Origin: a virus
Virus record (IMG/VR): IMGVR_UViG_3300042922_000659
Span: 1-28,563 of that record
Direction: 5' to 3' (one strand)
DNA length: 28,563 nt
The translations under genes and the position numbers were made by a program. Shown here in pieces: positions 20,634 to 27,508 of the stretch. The notes under the pieces were generated by a model. The model worked only from the letters and a program-made list of their open reading frames with translations, had not been told where the DNA came from and did no database searches. How positions within the stretch are numbered: the first letter of the stretch is position 1; each line of letters opens with the position of its first letter.

Positions 20634-21014
20634 CTACTTATTATTTTTTTCAATTAAATGAATAACATCAGCTCTCATTGCAGCATCTAATACTTCATGG
20701 ACAGTTGGTTTGTCATAATCCTTTTCGCTTTTTAGCAAACCTATCTGCATTAACTGGTTAACTGCATCTTTCAAGCATTTAAATTCTTTTCTTTTACTTA
20801 TATATTCATCATCTTCGATTCCATACAGCCAATATTCTTCTGGCTTGCCGGATAATAGAAATAATTTTTCCAAAACATCCTTAGACGGCTCTCTAGTACC
20901 ATTTTCCAACATTGTATATAAAGTTCTCGCTATTCCTAATTTTTCTGACATAGCTACTTTTGTTTTAATATTTAAGCTTAATCTATAATTTTTTAATCTA
21001 TCTTTGAATTCCAA
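20634..21014 (-). CDS. CI-like lysogeny repressor (XRE family)
   Basis: About 126 residues. The start is ambiguous: ATG at 21020 or 21023 lie within 3 bases of the AAAGG site, while TTG at 21014 has 9-base spacing and is preferred. Residues 1-65 are a helix-turn-helix: FKDRLKNYRLSLNIKTKVAM, then SEKLGIARTLYTMLENGTRE. The C-terminal half is helical. There is no S24 peptidase domain, so RecA-stimulated self-cleavage is not expected. Divergent from the Cro-like gene, with operators between. Integrase follows in the same direction. Confidence 0.8.
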   Translation of the reverse strand: MEFKDRLKNYRLSLNIKTKVAMSEKLGIARTLYTMLENGTREPSKDVLEKLFLLSGKPEEYWLYGIEDDEYISKRKEFKCLKDAVNQLMQIGLLKSEKDYDKPTVHEVLDAAMRADVIHLIEKNNK

Positions 21015-21035
21015 TATCATCATCCTTTCAATTAT

Positions 21036-21064
21036 ATTATAGTCACAAAAACATGACATTGCAA
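21036..21064 (-). promoter_or_regulatory. Repressor promoter with operator-like spacer
   Basis: On the minus strand TTGCAA (21064-21059), 17-base spacer, perfect TATAAT (21041-21036). The spacer holds GTCACAAAAACATGAC (21042-21057), a degenerate version of the TTCACA/TGTGAA operators. The expected start near 21029 leaves a very short leader. Confidence 0.65.
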
Positions 21065-21080
21065 CATGAAAATGTAGCAT

Positions 21081-21102
21081 ATATTCACAAATTTGTGAAT
21101 AT
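21081..21102. promoter_or_regulatory. Operator O1, 22-bp perfect palindrome
   Basis: ATATTCACAAA and TTTGTGAATAT are exact complements about one centre. It lies between the divergent repressor and Cro-like genes, the standard site for a phage switch operator. Confidence 0.75.
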
Positions 21103-21167
21103 GAAAGAAATATCAAGCAATATCAAGTATATGCTATATATTTTAAGATATTGCTAAATTATTAAAA

Positions 21168-21201
21168 TTTACATGTTCACAGATTTGTGACACAATGTAA
21201 A
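21168..21201. promoter_or_regulatory. Operator O2, nested inverted repeat at the Cro-side promoter
   Basis: Inner half-sites TTCACA (21176-21181) and TGTGAC (21186-21191) match O1. Outer arms TTTACAT (21168-21174) and ATGTAAA (21195-21201) enclose them. A promoter-like TTTACA-N17-CACAAT (21168-21196) would have the operator in its spacer, so binding would block the early operon. Confidence 0.65.
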
Positions 21202-21222
21202 TGTAGAAAGGAGGAAAGCAAA

Positions 21223-21447
21223 GTGCAAGCAACATTAAAAGACTTACGTAAAAGCAAAGGAATACTAGCAAAAAAAATAGCAGAATGGCTTGGAATAACA
21301 TATAGGCAATACCATAGGATAGAACTTGGCAAGGTAAAACTAGACAAGCTTAAAGTTGAAAAACTGTCACAAATATATGATGTTGATGTGACAGATATAG
21401 AAGAAGTATGGGGGAAAGGACGCGAGATTTGTGAAAAGAGTAGTTGA
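21223..21447 (+). CDS. Cro-like XRE protein
   Basis: A 74-residue protein starting with GTG at 21223, with AAAGGAGG (21207-21214) upstream; an earlier in-frame ATG lies in the operator and lacks a ribosome site. The HTH covers residues 4-58: LKDLRKSKGILAKKIAEWLG, then ITYRQYHRIELGKVKLDKLK. It is the first early gene, divergent from the repressor, which is the position of Cro. It is likely to share the operators described above. Confidence 0.8.
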   Translation: MQATLKDLRKSKGILAKKIAEWLGITYRQYHRIELGKVKLDKLKVEKLSQIYDVDVTDIEEVWGKGREICEKSS

Positions 21448-21508
21448 ATTAGAAAAGCAGTTTACTAAAATGCTTAGAAATTTAAAAAAGCAAAATAAAA
21501 ATAATTAA
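21431..21508 (+). CDS. Possible 25-residue ORF overlapping the Cro-like gene
   Basis: GTG 21431 with AAAGGA 10 bases upstream opens a 25-codon frame (MKRVVELEKQFTKMLRNLKK plus five), overlapping the Cro-like gene by 17 bases. The product would be a basic amphipathic helix. It may be a coupled small gene or chance. Confidence 0.3.
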   Translation: MKRVVELEKQFTKMLRNLKKQNKNN

Positions 21509-21568
21509 CAAAATTAGTAGTGACTATATATTATAGAAATAGCAATCTATGTTGAGTGAGTGATATAT

Positions 21569-21724
21569 ATGGCAAAAAAAGGACAAGATAAAGAAATAAA
21601 GGTAATTATTGATAATCCTGAGTGTATTCCAATTGCAAAAGAGAGACTAGTTAAATTTCTTTATGATGAATATGTTAGAGAAATACCTAAAGAAGATATT
21701 AGCAAACTGCACAATAAACAATAA
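21569..21724 (+). CDS. Hypothetical small early protein
   Basis: A 51-residue ORF starting at ATG 21569; the upstream GAGTGAGTGA is a weak ribosome site. The sequence includes KVIIDNPECIPIAKERLVKF and LYDEYVREI, resembling small proteins frequent in the early region of clostridial phages. No function known. About 180 AT-rich bases without a gene follow before the antirepressor. Confidence 0.55.
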   Translation: MAKKGQDKEIKVIIDNPECIPIAKERLVKFLYDEYVREIPKEDISKLHNKQ

Positions 21725-21902
21725 CAGAGTAAAAACAAAAGCTAGAAAAGTAATTAACATAATGATGATAAAATGTCTAGAGGATTTTTAAAAATTTTTA
21801 GAAATAAAAAAGCAAATATATTTCAATATATTTTATGATAACCATTAAACATTAGTGCTAAATATAATAAAAATCAAACCTTTAAAAAGGAGGACAAGCT
21901 AT

Positions 21903-22676
21903 ATGGAGAATTTAATGGAAATAAAAAACACAATTAAGTCTACAGAAATTGTTGAAATAATTAATGAATTTAGAACACAGGAAGGGAACAATGTAGCACT
22001 GCAACATAAGACATTTATAGAAAAGATAAGAAAGGAAGTAGAAACTCTGAAATCACTAGGATTAGACAACCAGCAGAATTTTCTGCCCGTTAAATATAAG
22101 GATAAAAAAGGTGAATTACGAAATTGCTTTGAACTTAATCGTGACGGAATGCTAGAAATGTTGAATAGTGAATCAGCTTACGTAAGATACAAAACTATTG
22201 AGTATATCAATAAACTTGAGGAACAAATCAAACAGCCAAAACCAACTTGTATAGAAGATGTACTTATTAAATCACTGCAAGAAATGAAGGATGTAAAATA
22301 TAAACTGGCAGAGGTACAACAGGAAAGTAAAAATACTAAGCAGGAAGTACAGGACATGAGAGAAGTAATAGCCTTAAGTCCTAATCAATGGAGAAAAGAT
22401 ACTGCTAATATGATAAATAAAATGGCAGCCACTCTGGGAGGATTTGAACATATAAAACCTATTAGAGAGGAAAGTTATAAAATGCTCAATGAAAAATTAG
22501 GAGTATGTCTTAAGACTAGAGTCTTGAATAAGAAAAAGAAGATGGCTCTTGAAGGAGTACCAAAATATAAAATAGATAAGGTTAATCCTTTAGATGGTAT
22601 AGCAGATGATAAAAAGTTAATAAATGGATATGTAAATATAATTAAAGAATTGGCTATTAAATATAAGGTAGCTTAA
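21903..22676 (+). CDS. Phage antirepressor, Rha-like N-terminus with ORF6C domain
   Basis: A 257-residue protein starting at ATG 21903, with AAAAGGAGG upstream; an earlier in-frame start at 21855 precedes that site. Residues 15-108 resemble the Rha regulatory domain (VALQHKTFIEKIRKEVETL, FELNRDGMLEML, YVRYKTIEYINKLEEQ). Residues 110-152 are a helical linker. Residues about 152-257 match ORF6C (MREVIALSPNQWRKDTANMI, LGGFEHIKPIREESYKML), a domain found at the C-terminus of phage antirepressors. It may inactivate the repressor, which has no self-cleavage domain. Confidence 0.8.
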   Translation: MENLMEIKNTIKSTEIVEIINEFRTQEGNNVALQHKTFIEKIRKEVETLKSLGLDNQQNFLPVKYKDKKGELRNCFELNRDGMLEMLNSESAYVRYKTIEYINKLEEQIKQPKPTCIEDVLIKSLQEMKDVKYKLAEVQQESKNTKQEVQDMREVIALSPNQWRKDTANMINKMAATLGGFEHIKPIREESYKMLNEKLGVCLKTRVLNKKKKMALEGVPKYKIDKVNPLDGIADDKKLINGYVNIIKELAIKYKVA

Positions 22677-22692
22677 AGAGGAGGTTATATAA

Positions 22693-22881
22693 ATGGGAAA
22701 GAGCTTAGAAGAAAGGCTGGATGTACTTGAAAAGCAAGCACAAAAGCAAACTGACAGATTAGATACTAATACTGTTATACTAAAGCAAATCTATAAAAAA
22801 TATATACTATATAATCTGTTACATGCGGTAGAGCTTTTCTTTATTTTCTTGCTGACACTTTATAACATTTTCTCCGTTTAG
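22693..22881 (+). CDS. Small protein with coiled coil and C-terminal membrane helix
   Basis: A 62-residue ORF with GAGGAGG before ATG 22693. Residues 1-30 are a charged helix (SLEERLDVLEKQAQKQTDRL), residues about 41-60 a hydrophobic helix. It overlaps the convergent gene at 22819-23409 by 63 bases. The overlap suggests the original 3' end may have been replaced when the minus-strand gene arrived, the membrane tail being a by-product of reading its antisense. The N-terminal half is like other small phage helical proteins. Confidence 0.5.
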   Translation: MGKSLEERLDVLEKQAQKQTDRLDTNTVILKQIYKKYILYNLLHAVELFFIFLLTLYNIFSV

Positions 22882-23409
22882 CTCGAATACTTTAGTTTTG
22901 AATTTTAAACTTTTGTTTTGAGTAAATAAAGTTAAAACAATTTCTATAGGCTTATAATTGTTTTTAATGTAAGATTGGAACAATTTATCAGCAAGAGGAA
23001 ACACCAATGAGCAATTAATGATTTCCATCGGCTCAATTATTAATGGAAATGTAAGCTGTTTATCGATGGAATAGTAATCAACTGTTTTATTGTGTTTAAC
23101 CGAAATTTGTTTTATTTTATATCTAAAATCAGGTCTTAAAATTAAATCGTTGTATTTTATTAATGCACTTTTTAAAGATGCTGGAACGAGAGAAACATTA
23201 CTTATTCTTAAATTTATAATTAAGATTTTACTGCTTGTATATAATTCATTATCGTTATCACAGAAACCATTTAAATAAAGTTTATACTCTTCAAATTTTA
23301 TTTTAGGCTTTTCAGATAATATTTTATAAAAGTTTAGCACTAAACTACAGATACCAGTTATACAGCCAATTAATGCAATTATTTTTGTAAGTGGATCGTT
23401 GTTATCCAT
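22819..23409 (-). CDS. Inverted membrane-anchored protein of unknown function (moron)
   Basis: A 196-residue protein. The start is the ATG at 23409 with GAGGTG upstream. Residues 8-30 form one membrane helix (LTKIIALIGCITGICSLVLN). The rest is a strand-rich domain with no family I recognise (KILIINLRISNVSLVPASLK; IIEPMEIINCSLVFPL). It is the only minus-strand gene in the early operon, which is typical of accessory genes expressed by the prophage. A superinfection-exclusion role would fit a membrane protein here but is not shown by sequence. Confidence 0.65.
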   Translation of the reverse strand: MDNNDPLTKIIALIGCITGICSLVLNFYKILSEKPKIKFEEYKLYLNGFCDNDNELYTSSKILIINLRISNVSLVPASLKSALIKYNDLILRPDFRYKIKQISVKHNKTVDYYSIDKQLTFPLIIEPMEIINCSLVFPLADKLFQSYIKNNYKPIEIVLTLFTQNKSLKFKTKVFELNGENVIKCQQENKEKLYRM

Positions 23410-23486
23410 AATCAACACCTCATTTTAAAATAGTTCTATAAAAACAAGGGAAATCCTTTAGAAGATAATGGAAAGGAGAGGTATAA

Positions 23487-23738
23487 ATGAAAGCTACAGG
23501 TATAGTAAGAAAAGTAGATGCTTTAGGAAGGATTGTAATTCCAAAAGAATTAAGAAATACATTAAATATTCAGGAAGGTAGCTCGTTAGAAATATATACA
23601 GATGATGGACAAATCATATTAAAGAAGTATGAACCAGATTGTATCTTCTGTGGTGAGGTAGAAGGTGTAGTGAATTGGAAAGGTAAGAATATATGTAAGA
23701 AGTACTTACATGAGTTAAGAACGAAGGTGAGTAAGTAA
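23487..23738 (+). CDS. AbrB-like DNA-binding protein with C-terminal zinc motif
   Basis: An 83-residue protein with AAAGGAGAGG before ATG 23487. Residues 1-46 are the AbrB/SpoVT swapped-hairpin domain (MKATGIVRKVDALGRIVIPK, ELRNTLNIQEGSSLEIY). The C-terminal part has Cys52, Cys55, Cys70 and His75 and probably binds zinc. AbrB-type proteins are transition-state regulators in Bacillus and Clostridium, and related genes are common in clostridial phages. It may regulate the early operon or host genes. Confidence 0.85.
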   Translation: MKATGIVRKVDALGRIVIPKELRNTLNIQEGSSLEIYTDDGQIILKKYEPDCIFCGEVEGVVNWKGKNICKKYLHELRTKVSK

Positions 23739-23867
23739 ATGAAAGTACCACCTAGAAAGAGAAAAGAGGTTATCAAGCTTCGTAAACAGGGTAAGACCTA
23801 TACGGCAATAAGCTTATTCACAGGTGTACCTAGGGATGATGTACAGAAGATTATAAAAGGTAAATAA
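23739..23867 (+). CDS. Small helix-turn-helix protein
   Basis: A 42-residue ORF starting immediately after the AbrB stop (TAA-ATG). ACGAAGGTGAG in the end of the AbrB gene can serve as ribosome site. The sequence KEVIKLRKQGKTYTAISLFT, then GVPRDDVQKIIKG, has the trihelical HTH pattern seen in resolvase C-termini. Probably binds DNA; target unknown. Confidence 0.65.
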   Translation: MKVPPRKRKEVIKLRKQGKTYTAISLFTGVPRDDVQKIIKGK

Positions 23868-23910
23868 TACAGAATATTTTGAATTAAGTAAATATAATGG
23901 AGGACTTAAT

Positions 23911-24120
23911 ATGGATGCAGGATATGTATTTGATATTACTAAAGAAGGAGAAGTTATATTTGCAAAGGATGAAGAAGCACAATTTAGTACATTAGAAGAA
24001 TTAGAATTACAAATAGCAGAAAGTTTTACATACTCCTGTGTAGATGCAGAGGAATATGCTAGGAAATTAAAATATCTGTGTTTGACAGAATATTCAAATA
24101 AATTTAAAGGGGTGAGATAG
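23911..24120 (+). CDS. Hypothetical early protein
   Basis: A 69-residue acidic protein with ATGGAGGAC before ATG 23911. It has strands at the N-terminus (YVFDITKEGEVIFAKDEEAQ) and helices later (TLEELELQIAESF; DAEEYARKLKYL). No family recognised. A TTG start of the next gene follows directly. Confidence 0.65.
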   Translation: MDAGYVFDITKEGEVIFAKDEEAQFSTLEELELQIAESFTYSCVDAEEYARKLKYLCLTEYSNKFKGVR

Positions 24121-24261
24121 TTGAAACCAAAAACACATGAAAAGGAGTTGATAAGAAAGTTAGGACTAGCAGTTAAGAACTTTACAATAGTATACCGAGG
24201 ATATGACCATATAACTTGTAAGAACAATAAAACAGGCAAATTACTTGTTATTAGATACTAG
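24121..24261 (+). CDS. Hypothetical small basic protein, TTG start
   Basis: A 46-residue ORF starting with TTG at 24121, directly after the previous stop, with AAAGGGGTGA inside the previous gene. The sequence is basic: KPKTHEKELIRKLGLAVKNF, then a strand-rich end with a single Cys. It may bind nucleic acid. Tight packing on both sides supports that it is a gene. Confidence 0.55.
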   Translation: MKPKTHEKELIRKLGLAVKNFTIVYRGYDHITCKNNKTGKLLVIRY

Positions 24262-24270
24262 GAGGTTGAT

Positions 24271-24426
24271 ATGAAGGTATTAGGGATGTGTAGCTTATTA
24301 ATAGTAGTTGTATTAATTATAGTTACATTTAAGAAGTTTAATAAGAAAGACGATGCAGAGAATACTCTAAGCTTGGCAGGATTAACAGTAGTAGGGTTGT
24401 ATATAGCAAAATTAGTTATTGGATAG
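24271..24426 (+). CDS. Small membrane protein
   Basis: A 51-residue ORF with AGGAGG before ATG 24271. Two membrane helices: about residues 3-20 (VLGMCSLLIVVVLIIVTF) and 33-49 (SLAGLTVVGLYIAKLV), joined by a charged loop KKFNKKDDAEN. Function unknown. Confidence 0.6.
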   Translation: MKVLGMCSLLIVVVLIIVTFKKFNKKDDAENTLSLAGLTVVGLYIAKLVIG

Positions 24427-24438
24427 GAGGTGAATAAC

Positions 24439-24639
24439 ATGGATAAGTCTACAGAAACAGCCTTATATAAAGTGCAGGATTTAGTACAAAATACAGGACT
24501 ATATATCAGAGAAGCCGTGGGAAAGGTTGAGCATGACTTAAATATTGATAAAGGAGAATTTTATGACGAAGAAACTGGCGAGACTATTGGAGATATAGAA
24601 CATGCTAATGATGCACAGATTAAAAATTTACTTAGATAG
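24439..24639 (+). CDS. Hypothetical early protein
   Basis: A 66-residue protein. ATG 24439 is preferred; the GTG at 24430 overlaps TAGGAGG. It is acidic and mostly helical (TALYKVQDLVQNTGLYIREA; EHDLNIDKGEFYDEETGETI). No family recognised. Confidence 0.6.
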   Translation: MDKSTETALYKVQDLVQNTGLYIREAVGKVEHDLNIDKGEFYDEETGETIGDIEHANDAQIKNLLR

Positions 24640-24650
24640 GAGGATAAGAC

Positions 24651-24920
24651 ATGTGGGTTAGAAGTCAAAATGGCAAAACTTTAGTTAACGTCAATACTGT
24701 ATCTATTGAAAAACCAGAAATAATGATGTCTGTTGATGATGAACCAAGCATTAATATTGTAGGAGGCGATTATATTCTAGGATCATATGAATCAAATGGA
24801 AGAGCATTAGAAGTATTAAATGAAATACAGAAACATCTTGTGGTGGGAGTTTCCTATGACACTCTATACCATGGAAGGAGAGATATACATCAAAAGGTAT
24901 TTAATATGCCAGAGAAATAA
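24651..24920 (+). CDS. Hypothetical early protein
   Basis: An 89-residue protein with TAGGAGGAT before ATG 24651. The N-terminal 60 residues are short strands (MWVRSQNGKTLVNVNTVSIE, VGGDYILGSYESNGRALEVL); the C-terminal part is helical and ends in HQKVFNMPEK. Similar proteins occur in clostridial phage early regions. Function unknown. Confidence 0.6.
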   Translation: MWVRSQNGKTLVNVNTVSIEKPEIMMSVDDEPSINIVGGDYILGSYESNGRALEVLNEIQKHLVVGVSYDTLYHGRRDIHQKVFNMPEK

Positions 24921-24924
24921 AAAA

Positions 24925-24978
24925 GCCCTCAAAAGGGCATACACAAATTACGTTATCTCATTCTAACACAGGAATGAG
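24925..24978 (+). terminator. Two small hairpins in the early operon
   Basis: GCCCT-CAAA-AGGGC (24925-24938) and CTCATTC/GAATGAG (24957-24963, 24972-24978). Neither has a T run. They may attenuate transcription or protect mRNA between gene blocks. Confidence 0.4.
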
Positions 24979-25004
24979 GAATAAATCAAGTTGGAGGAAT
25001 TAAA

Positions 25005-25232
25005 ATGAAAAAGTTAAATATAGAATCAAATAGCTGTATATTAAGTGTTAATGATTATGAGGGAACTACTATAAATGAAAAAAGTTTAGGAGAAATAGTT
25101 AAAAATGCCTTGCCTAAGGGACTTGAGCAATATCATAAATACCCAGTGAAATTGAACTTATCTATAGAGCTTTTAGGTGATGATAAACTAAAAGTCGAAA
25201 CTGAGGGGTACGAAGTGAAAGAAGAGAATTAA
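25005..25232 (+). CDS. Hypothetical early protein
   Basis: A 75-residue protein with TTGGAGGAA before ATG 25005. Mixed composition with an acidic, strand-rich end (KLNLSIELLGDDKLKVETEG). No family recognised. It precedes the Gp157 gene by 26 bases and may act with the recombination genes. Confidence 0.6.
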   Translation: MKKLNIESNSCILSVNDYEGTTINEKSLGEIVKNALPKGLEQYHKYPVKLNLSIELLGDDKLKVETEGYEVKEEN

Positions 25233-25258
25233 GCTAAAGAAAGCGAGGAGGAAAAATA

Positions 25259-25753
25259 ATGGCAAAGTTATATGAGATAAGTGAGAGATATAGAAATCTA
25301 GAAAACTTGTTGGACAATCCAGATGTTGAGAATTTTAAGCAGGACTTAGATAGGTCTCTAAATGAAATAGACGAGGAATTTAATGTTAAAGTTGAGAATA
25401 TTGCAAAACTTATAAAGTCAACTGAGGCAGATATTGGAGGAATTGACGGAGAGATAAAAAGATTGCAGCAGCGTAAAAAAACTTACAGTAATATGATAGT
25501 TAGTTTAAAAGGCTATATATTTGACCAAATGGTGGCTTTAAAGAAGAAAAGCATCAATGGGCATCTATTTACTCTTACGGTCAGAAAAAATCCTCCTACG
25601 GTTAATATAAAGGACGAGGACAGTATACCAGAGAAATATAAAATAGCTCAGCCGCCCAAGTTAGATAAAAAAGCTATACTAGTAGATTTAAAACAAGACG
25701 TAGAGATAAATGGTGCAGAGATTAAGCAGAGTACAAGCTTACAAATTAGATAG
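25259..25753 (+). CDS. Gp157-family protein
   Basis: A 164-residue protein with GAGGAGG before ATG 25259. Residues 1-105 are long helices (KLYEISERYRNLENLLDNPD, the GEIKRLQQRKKTYSNMIVSL core), residues 106-164 strands with LTVRKNPPTVNIKDEDSIPE and YKIAQPPKLDKKAILVDLKQ. This is the siphovirus Gp157 pattern, named for a S. thermophilus phage protein linked to phage resistance. In many phages it lies next to recombination or ssDNA-binding genes, as here. Exact activity not known. Confidence 0.85.
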   Translation: MAKLYEISERYRNLENLLDNPDVENFKQDLDRSLNEIDEEFNVKVENIAKLIKSTEADIGGIDGEIKRLQQRKKTYSNMIVSLKGYIFDQMVALKKKSINGHLFTLTVRKNPPTVNIKDEDSIPEKYKIAQPPKLDKKAILVDLKQDVEINGAEIKQSTSLQIR

Positions 25754-25765
25754 GGAGGATATATT

Positions 25766-26632
25766 ATGGAAAACGTGATAGTACAGCAGGATAACCAGGT
25801 TATAAGCCTATTGGATAGTGTAGATATAGGACAGGTTAAAGATATGTTAAGTAAGATATCACAGTTTCAACAAGTAATTCAGAAAACATTAAAACAGGGA
25901 CATGATTATGGAGAAATTGGAGGAGTTACGAAACCAACTTTACTTAAACCAGGAGCAGAAAAAATTCTTATGCTAATGGGATTAAGTAGTGAATATGAAT
26001 TCATGGAAAAGATTGAAAATTATGATAAAGGAATATTTGCTTATACTATAAAGTGCATATTAAGAAAGAATGGGAACAAGATAACTGAGGGTGTTGGAAG
26101 CTGCAATTCGAAAGAGGACAAGTACCGTTGGAGGTGGATAAGAGAAGATGATTTACCTATAGGATCAGATATAACTACCTTAAAAAGTAAAACAGATAAC
26201 TGGGGACATACAAAATATAAGATTGAAAATGATGATATATATAGCCAAGCTAATACTATTTTGAAGATGGCAAAGAAAAGAGCACAGATAGATGCGACAC
26301 TTACAGTAGCAAGCCTTTCAGAGATATTTACGCAGGACATTGAAGACATGTCACAGTTCCAAGAAAAAGAGAATATGGACAATATGAAAGCTAATGAAGT
26401 AGTAAATATTCAAGTGAGATTTGGTAAGCATAAAGGAAAAACTTTAGGGCAGATAATGTCCGAAGCTCCAGACTATATAGAGTGGTTAGCTAAAAATGCA
26501 AAAGAGCTTCCTATGAGAAAAGCATGTTCTATGATTTTGAATAATAAAGATAGCAAACCTGCAAGTAATACTCCACCAGAACCGCCACAAGATGATGTTC
26601 CACCTGTAGATGATGCAGACTTACCTTTTTGA
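25766..26632 (+). CDS. Putative phage recombination protein with SSB-like tail
   Basis: A 288-residue protein with AGGGAGGAT before ATG 25766. Residues about 45-190 contain KPTLLKPGAEKILMLMGLSS, the GVGSCNSKEDKYRWRW block and ANTILKMAKKRAQIDATLTV; the helix with KKRAxxDA recalls Rad52-like single-strand annealing proteins, but this is a weak resemblance. Residues about 214-262 (VRFGKHKGKTLGQIMSEAPD) match the small ExoX-like C-terminal domain. A Pro-rich linker ends in DDADLPF, very like the acidic tip of bacterial SSB. Its neighbours are Gp157 and replication genes. It likely acts on ssDNA in replication or recombination. Confidence 0.6.
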   Translation: MENVIVQQDNQVISLLDSVDIGQVKDMLSKISQFQQVIQKTLKQGHDYGEIGGVTKPTLLKPGAEKILMLMGLSSEYEFMEKIENYDKGIFAYTIKCILRKNGNKITEGVGSCNSKEDKYRWRWIREDDLPIGSDITTLKSKTDNWGHTKYKIENDDIYSQANTILKMAKKRAQIDATLTVASLSEIFTQDIEDMSQFQEKENMDNMKANEVVNIQVRFGKHKGKTLGQIMSEAPDYIEWLAKNAKELPMRKACSMILNNKDSKPASNTPPEPPQDDVPPVDDADLPF

Positions 26633-26701
26633 GGAATTAAGACAAATGGAACTAGATACCTATAGAGATATATTAATTAGCACTAGATAGAAGGTGAATA
26701 A

Positions 26702-27508
26702 ATGGCAAAAAGATATTACTGGCTTAAACTAAATGAAAACTTCTTTGAAAGGGATGAAATTAAGGTTATAGAAAATAGTTCTAATGGTAAAGACTATATA
26801 ATTTTCTACTTGAAGCTTTTACTTAAATCTATCTCTAGTGAAGGAAAATTAAAATTCAGAAATGTTATTCCGTATACTCCCGATATGTTGTCAAGTATTA
26901 CAGGCACAAATATTGATACTGTCAGGGTTGCAATAAAGATGTTTACAGACTTGGGACTTATGGAGGTATGGGATGATGGAACAATTTTCATGATGGAAAC
27001 TCAAAACATGATAGGGTCTGAAACTGAATGGGCTAAAAAGAAGAGAGAATATAGAAGTAAGATTGAAAATACTGAAATTGAAGGACAAAGTCCTCAACTT
27101 GTCCTAGACAAAAAAGACGAAGTCCGACAAGAGAAAGAGAGAGAGAAAGATATAGATATAGATATAGATAATAAGAGAGAGAGTAAAGAGGAAAATTCCT
27201 CTCTCTCAAATCAGGGAATAGAGTTATGTAAATATTGGCAAGAGTTAAAGCCAAATGAGTCTATAACTAAAGACTTAACTACTCTAAAAACATTTATACA
27301 AGAGTATGGACTTGATTGGACTAAAGATGCTATGCAAATTACAGCACAGAAGAAAAATAGATTTATACCAAGTTACATTGCCAAGATACTTAAAAATTGG
27401 GCAACAGAAGGGAAGGAGGAAATCCATGGACAAAATACAGATACCAGCCCTAAAAAGAATAATGCAGGGTGTAAATATGACTTCAACAAACTCGACAGCA
27501 ACGAATGA
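26702..27508 (+). CDS. Phage replisome organizer / DnaD-like replication initiator
   Basis: A 268-residue protein with AGAAGGTGA before ATG 26702. Residues 1-115 match the phage replisome organizer N-terminal domain (KRYYWLKLNENFFERDEIKV, then DYIIFYLKLLLKSISSEGKL). Residues about 140-165 are a charged repeat linker. Residues about 172-235 are DnaD-like (CKYWQELKPNESITKDLTTL, SYIAKILKNW). Such proteins bind the phage origin and recruit the helicase loader, encoded next. The loader gene overlaps this one by 83 bases. Confidence 0.85.
   Translation: MAKRYYWLKLNENFFERDEIKVIENSSNGKDYIIFYLKLLLKSISSEGKLKFRNVIPYTPDMLSSITGTNIDTVRVAIKMFTDLGLMEVWDDGTIFMMETQNMIGSETEWAKKKREYRSKIENTEIEGQSPQLVLDKKDEVRQEKEREKDIDIDIDNKRESKEENSSLSNQGIELCKYWQELKPNESITKDLTTLKTFIQEYGLDWTKDAMQITAQKKNRFIPSYIAKILKNWATEGKEEIHGQNTDTSPKKNNAGCKYDFNKLDSNE
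27131..27204 (+). repeat. Microsatellite linker with following hairpin
   Basis: Runs of GA dinucleotides flank about three copies of GATATA (27150-27169). Then AGAGGAA (27187-27193) and TTCCTCT (27196-27202) form a tight inverted repeat. All lie in frame in the linker of the replisome organizer, coding for alternating Lys/Glu/Arg and Asp/Ile. Confidence 0.8.

Noticed and set aside
20634-21116. 160-residue version of the repressor starting at 21116
   Set aside because: The extra N-terminus would be translated from the operator and promoter region and lacks a ribosome site; starts at 21014-21023 lie after AAAGG.
26646-26690. 14-codon ORF with GAGGAATT upstream
   Set aside because: Too short to support; no repeat or conservation evidence. 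It may only be spacer between two early genes.
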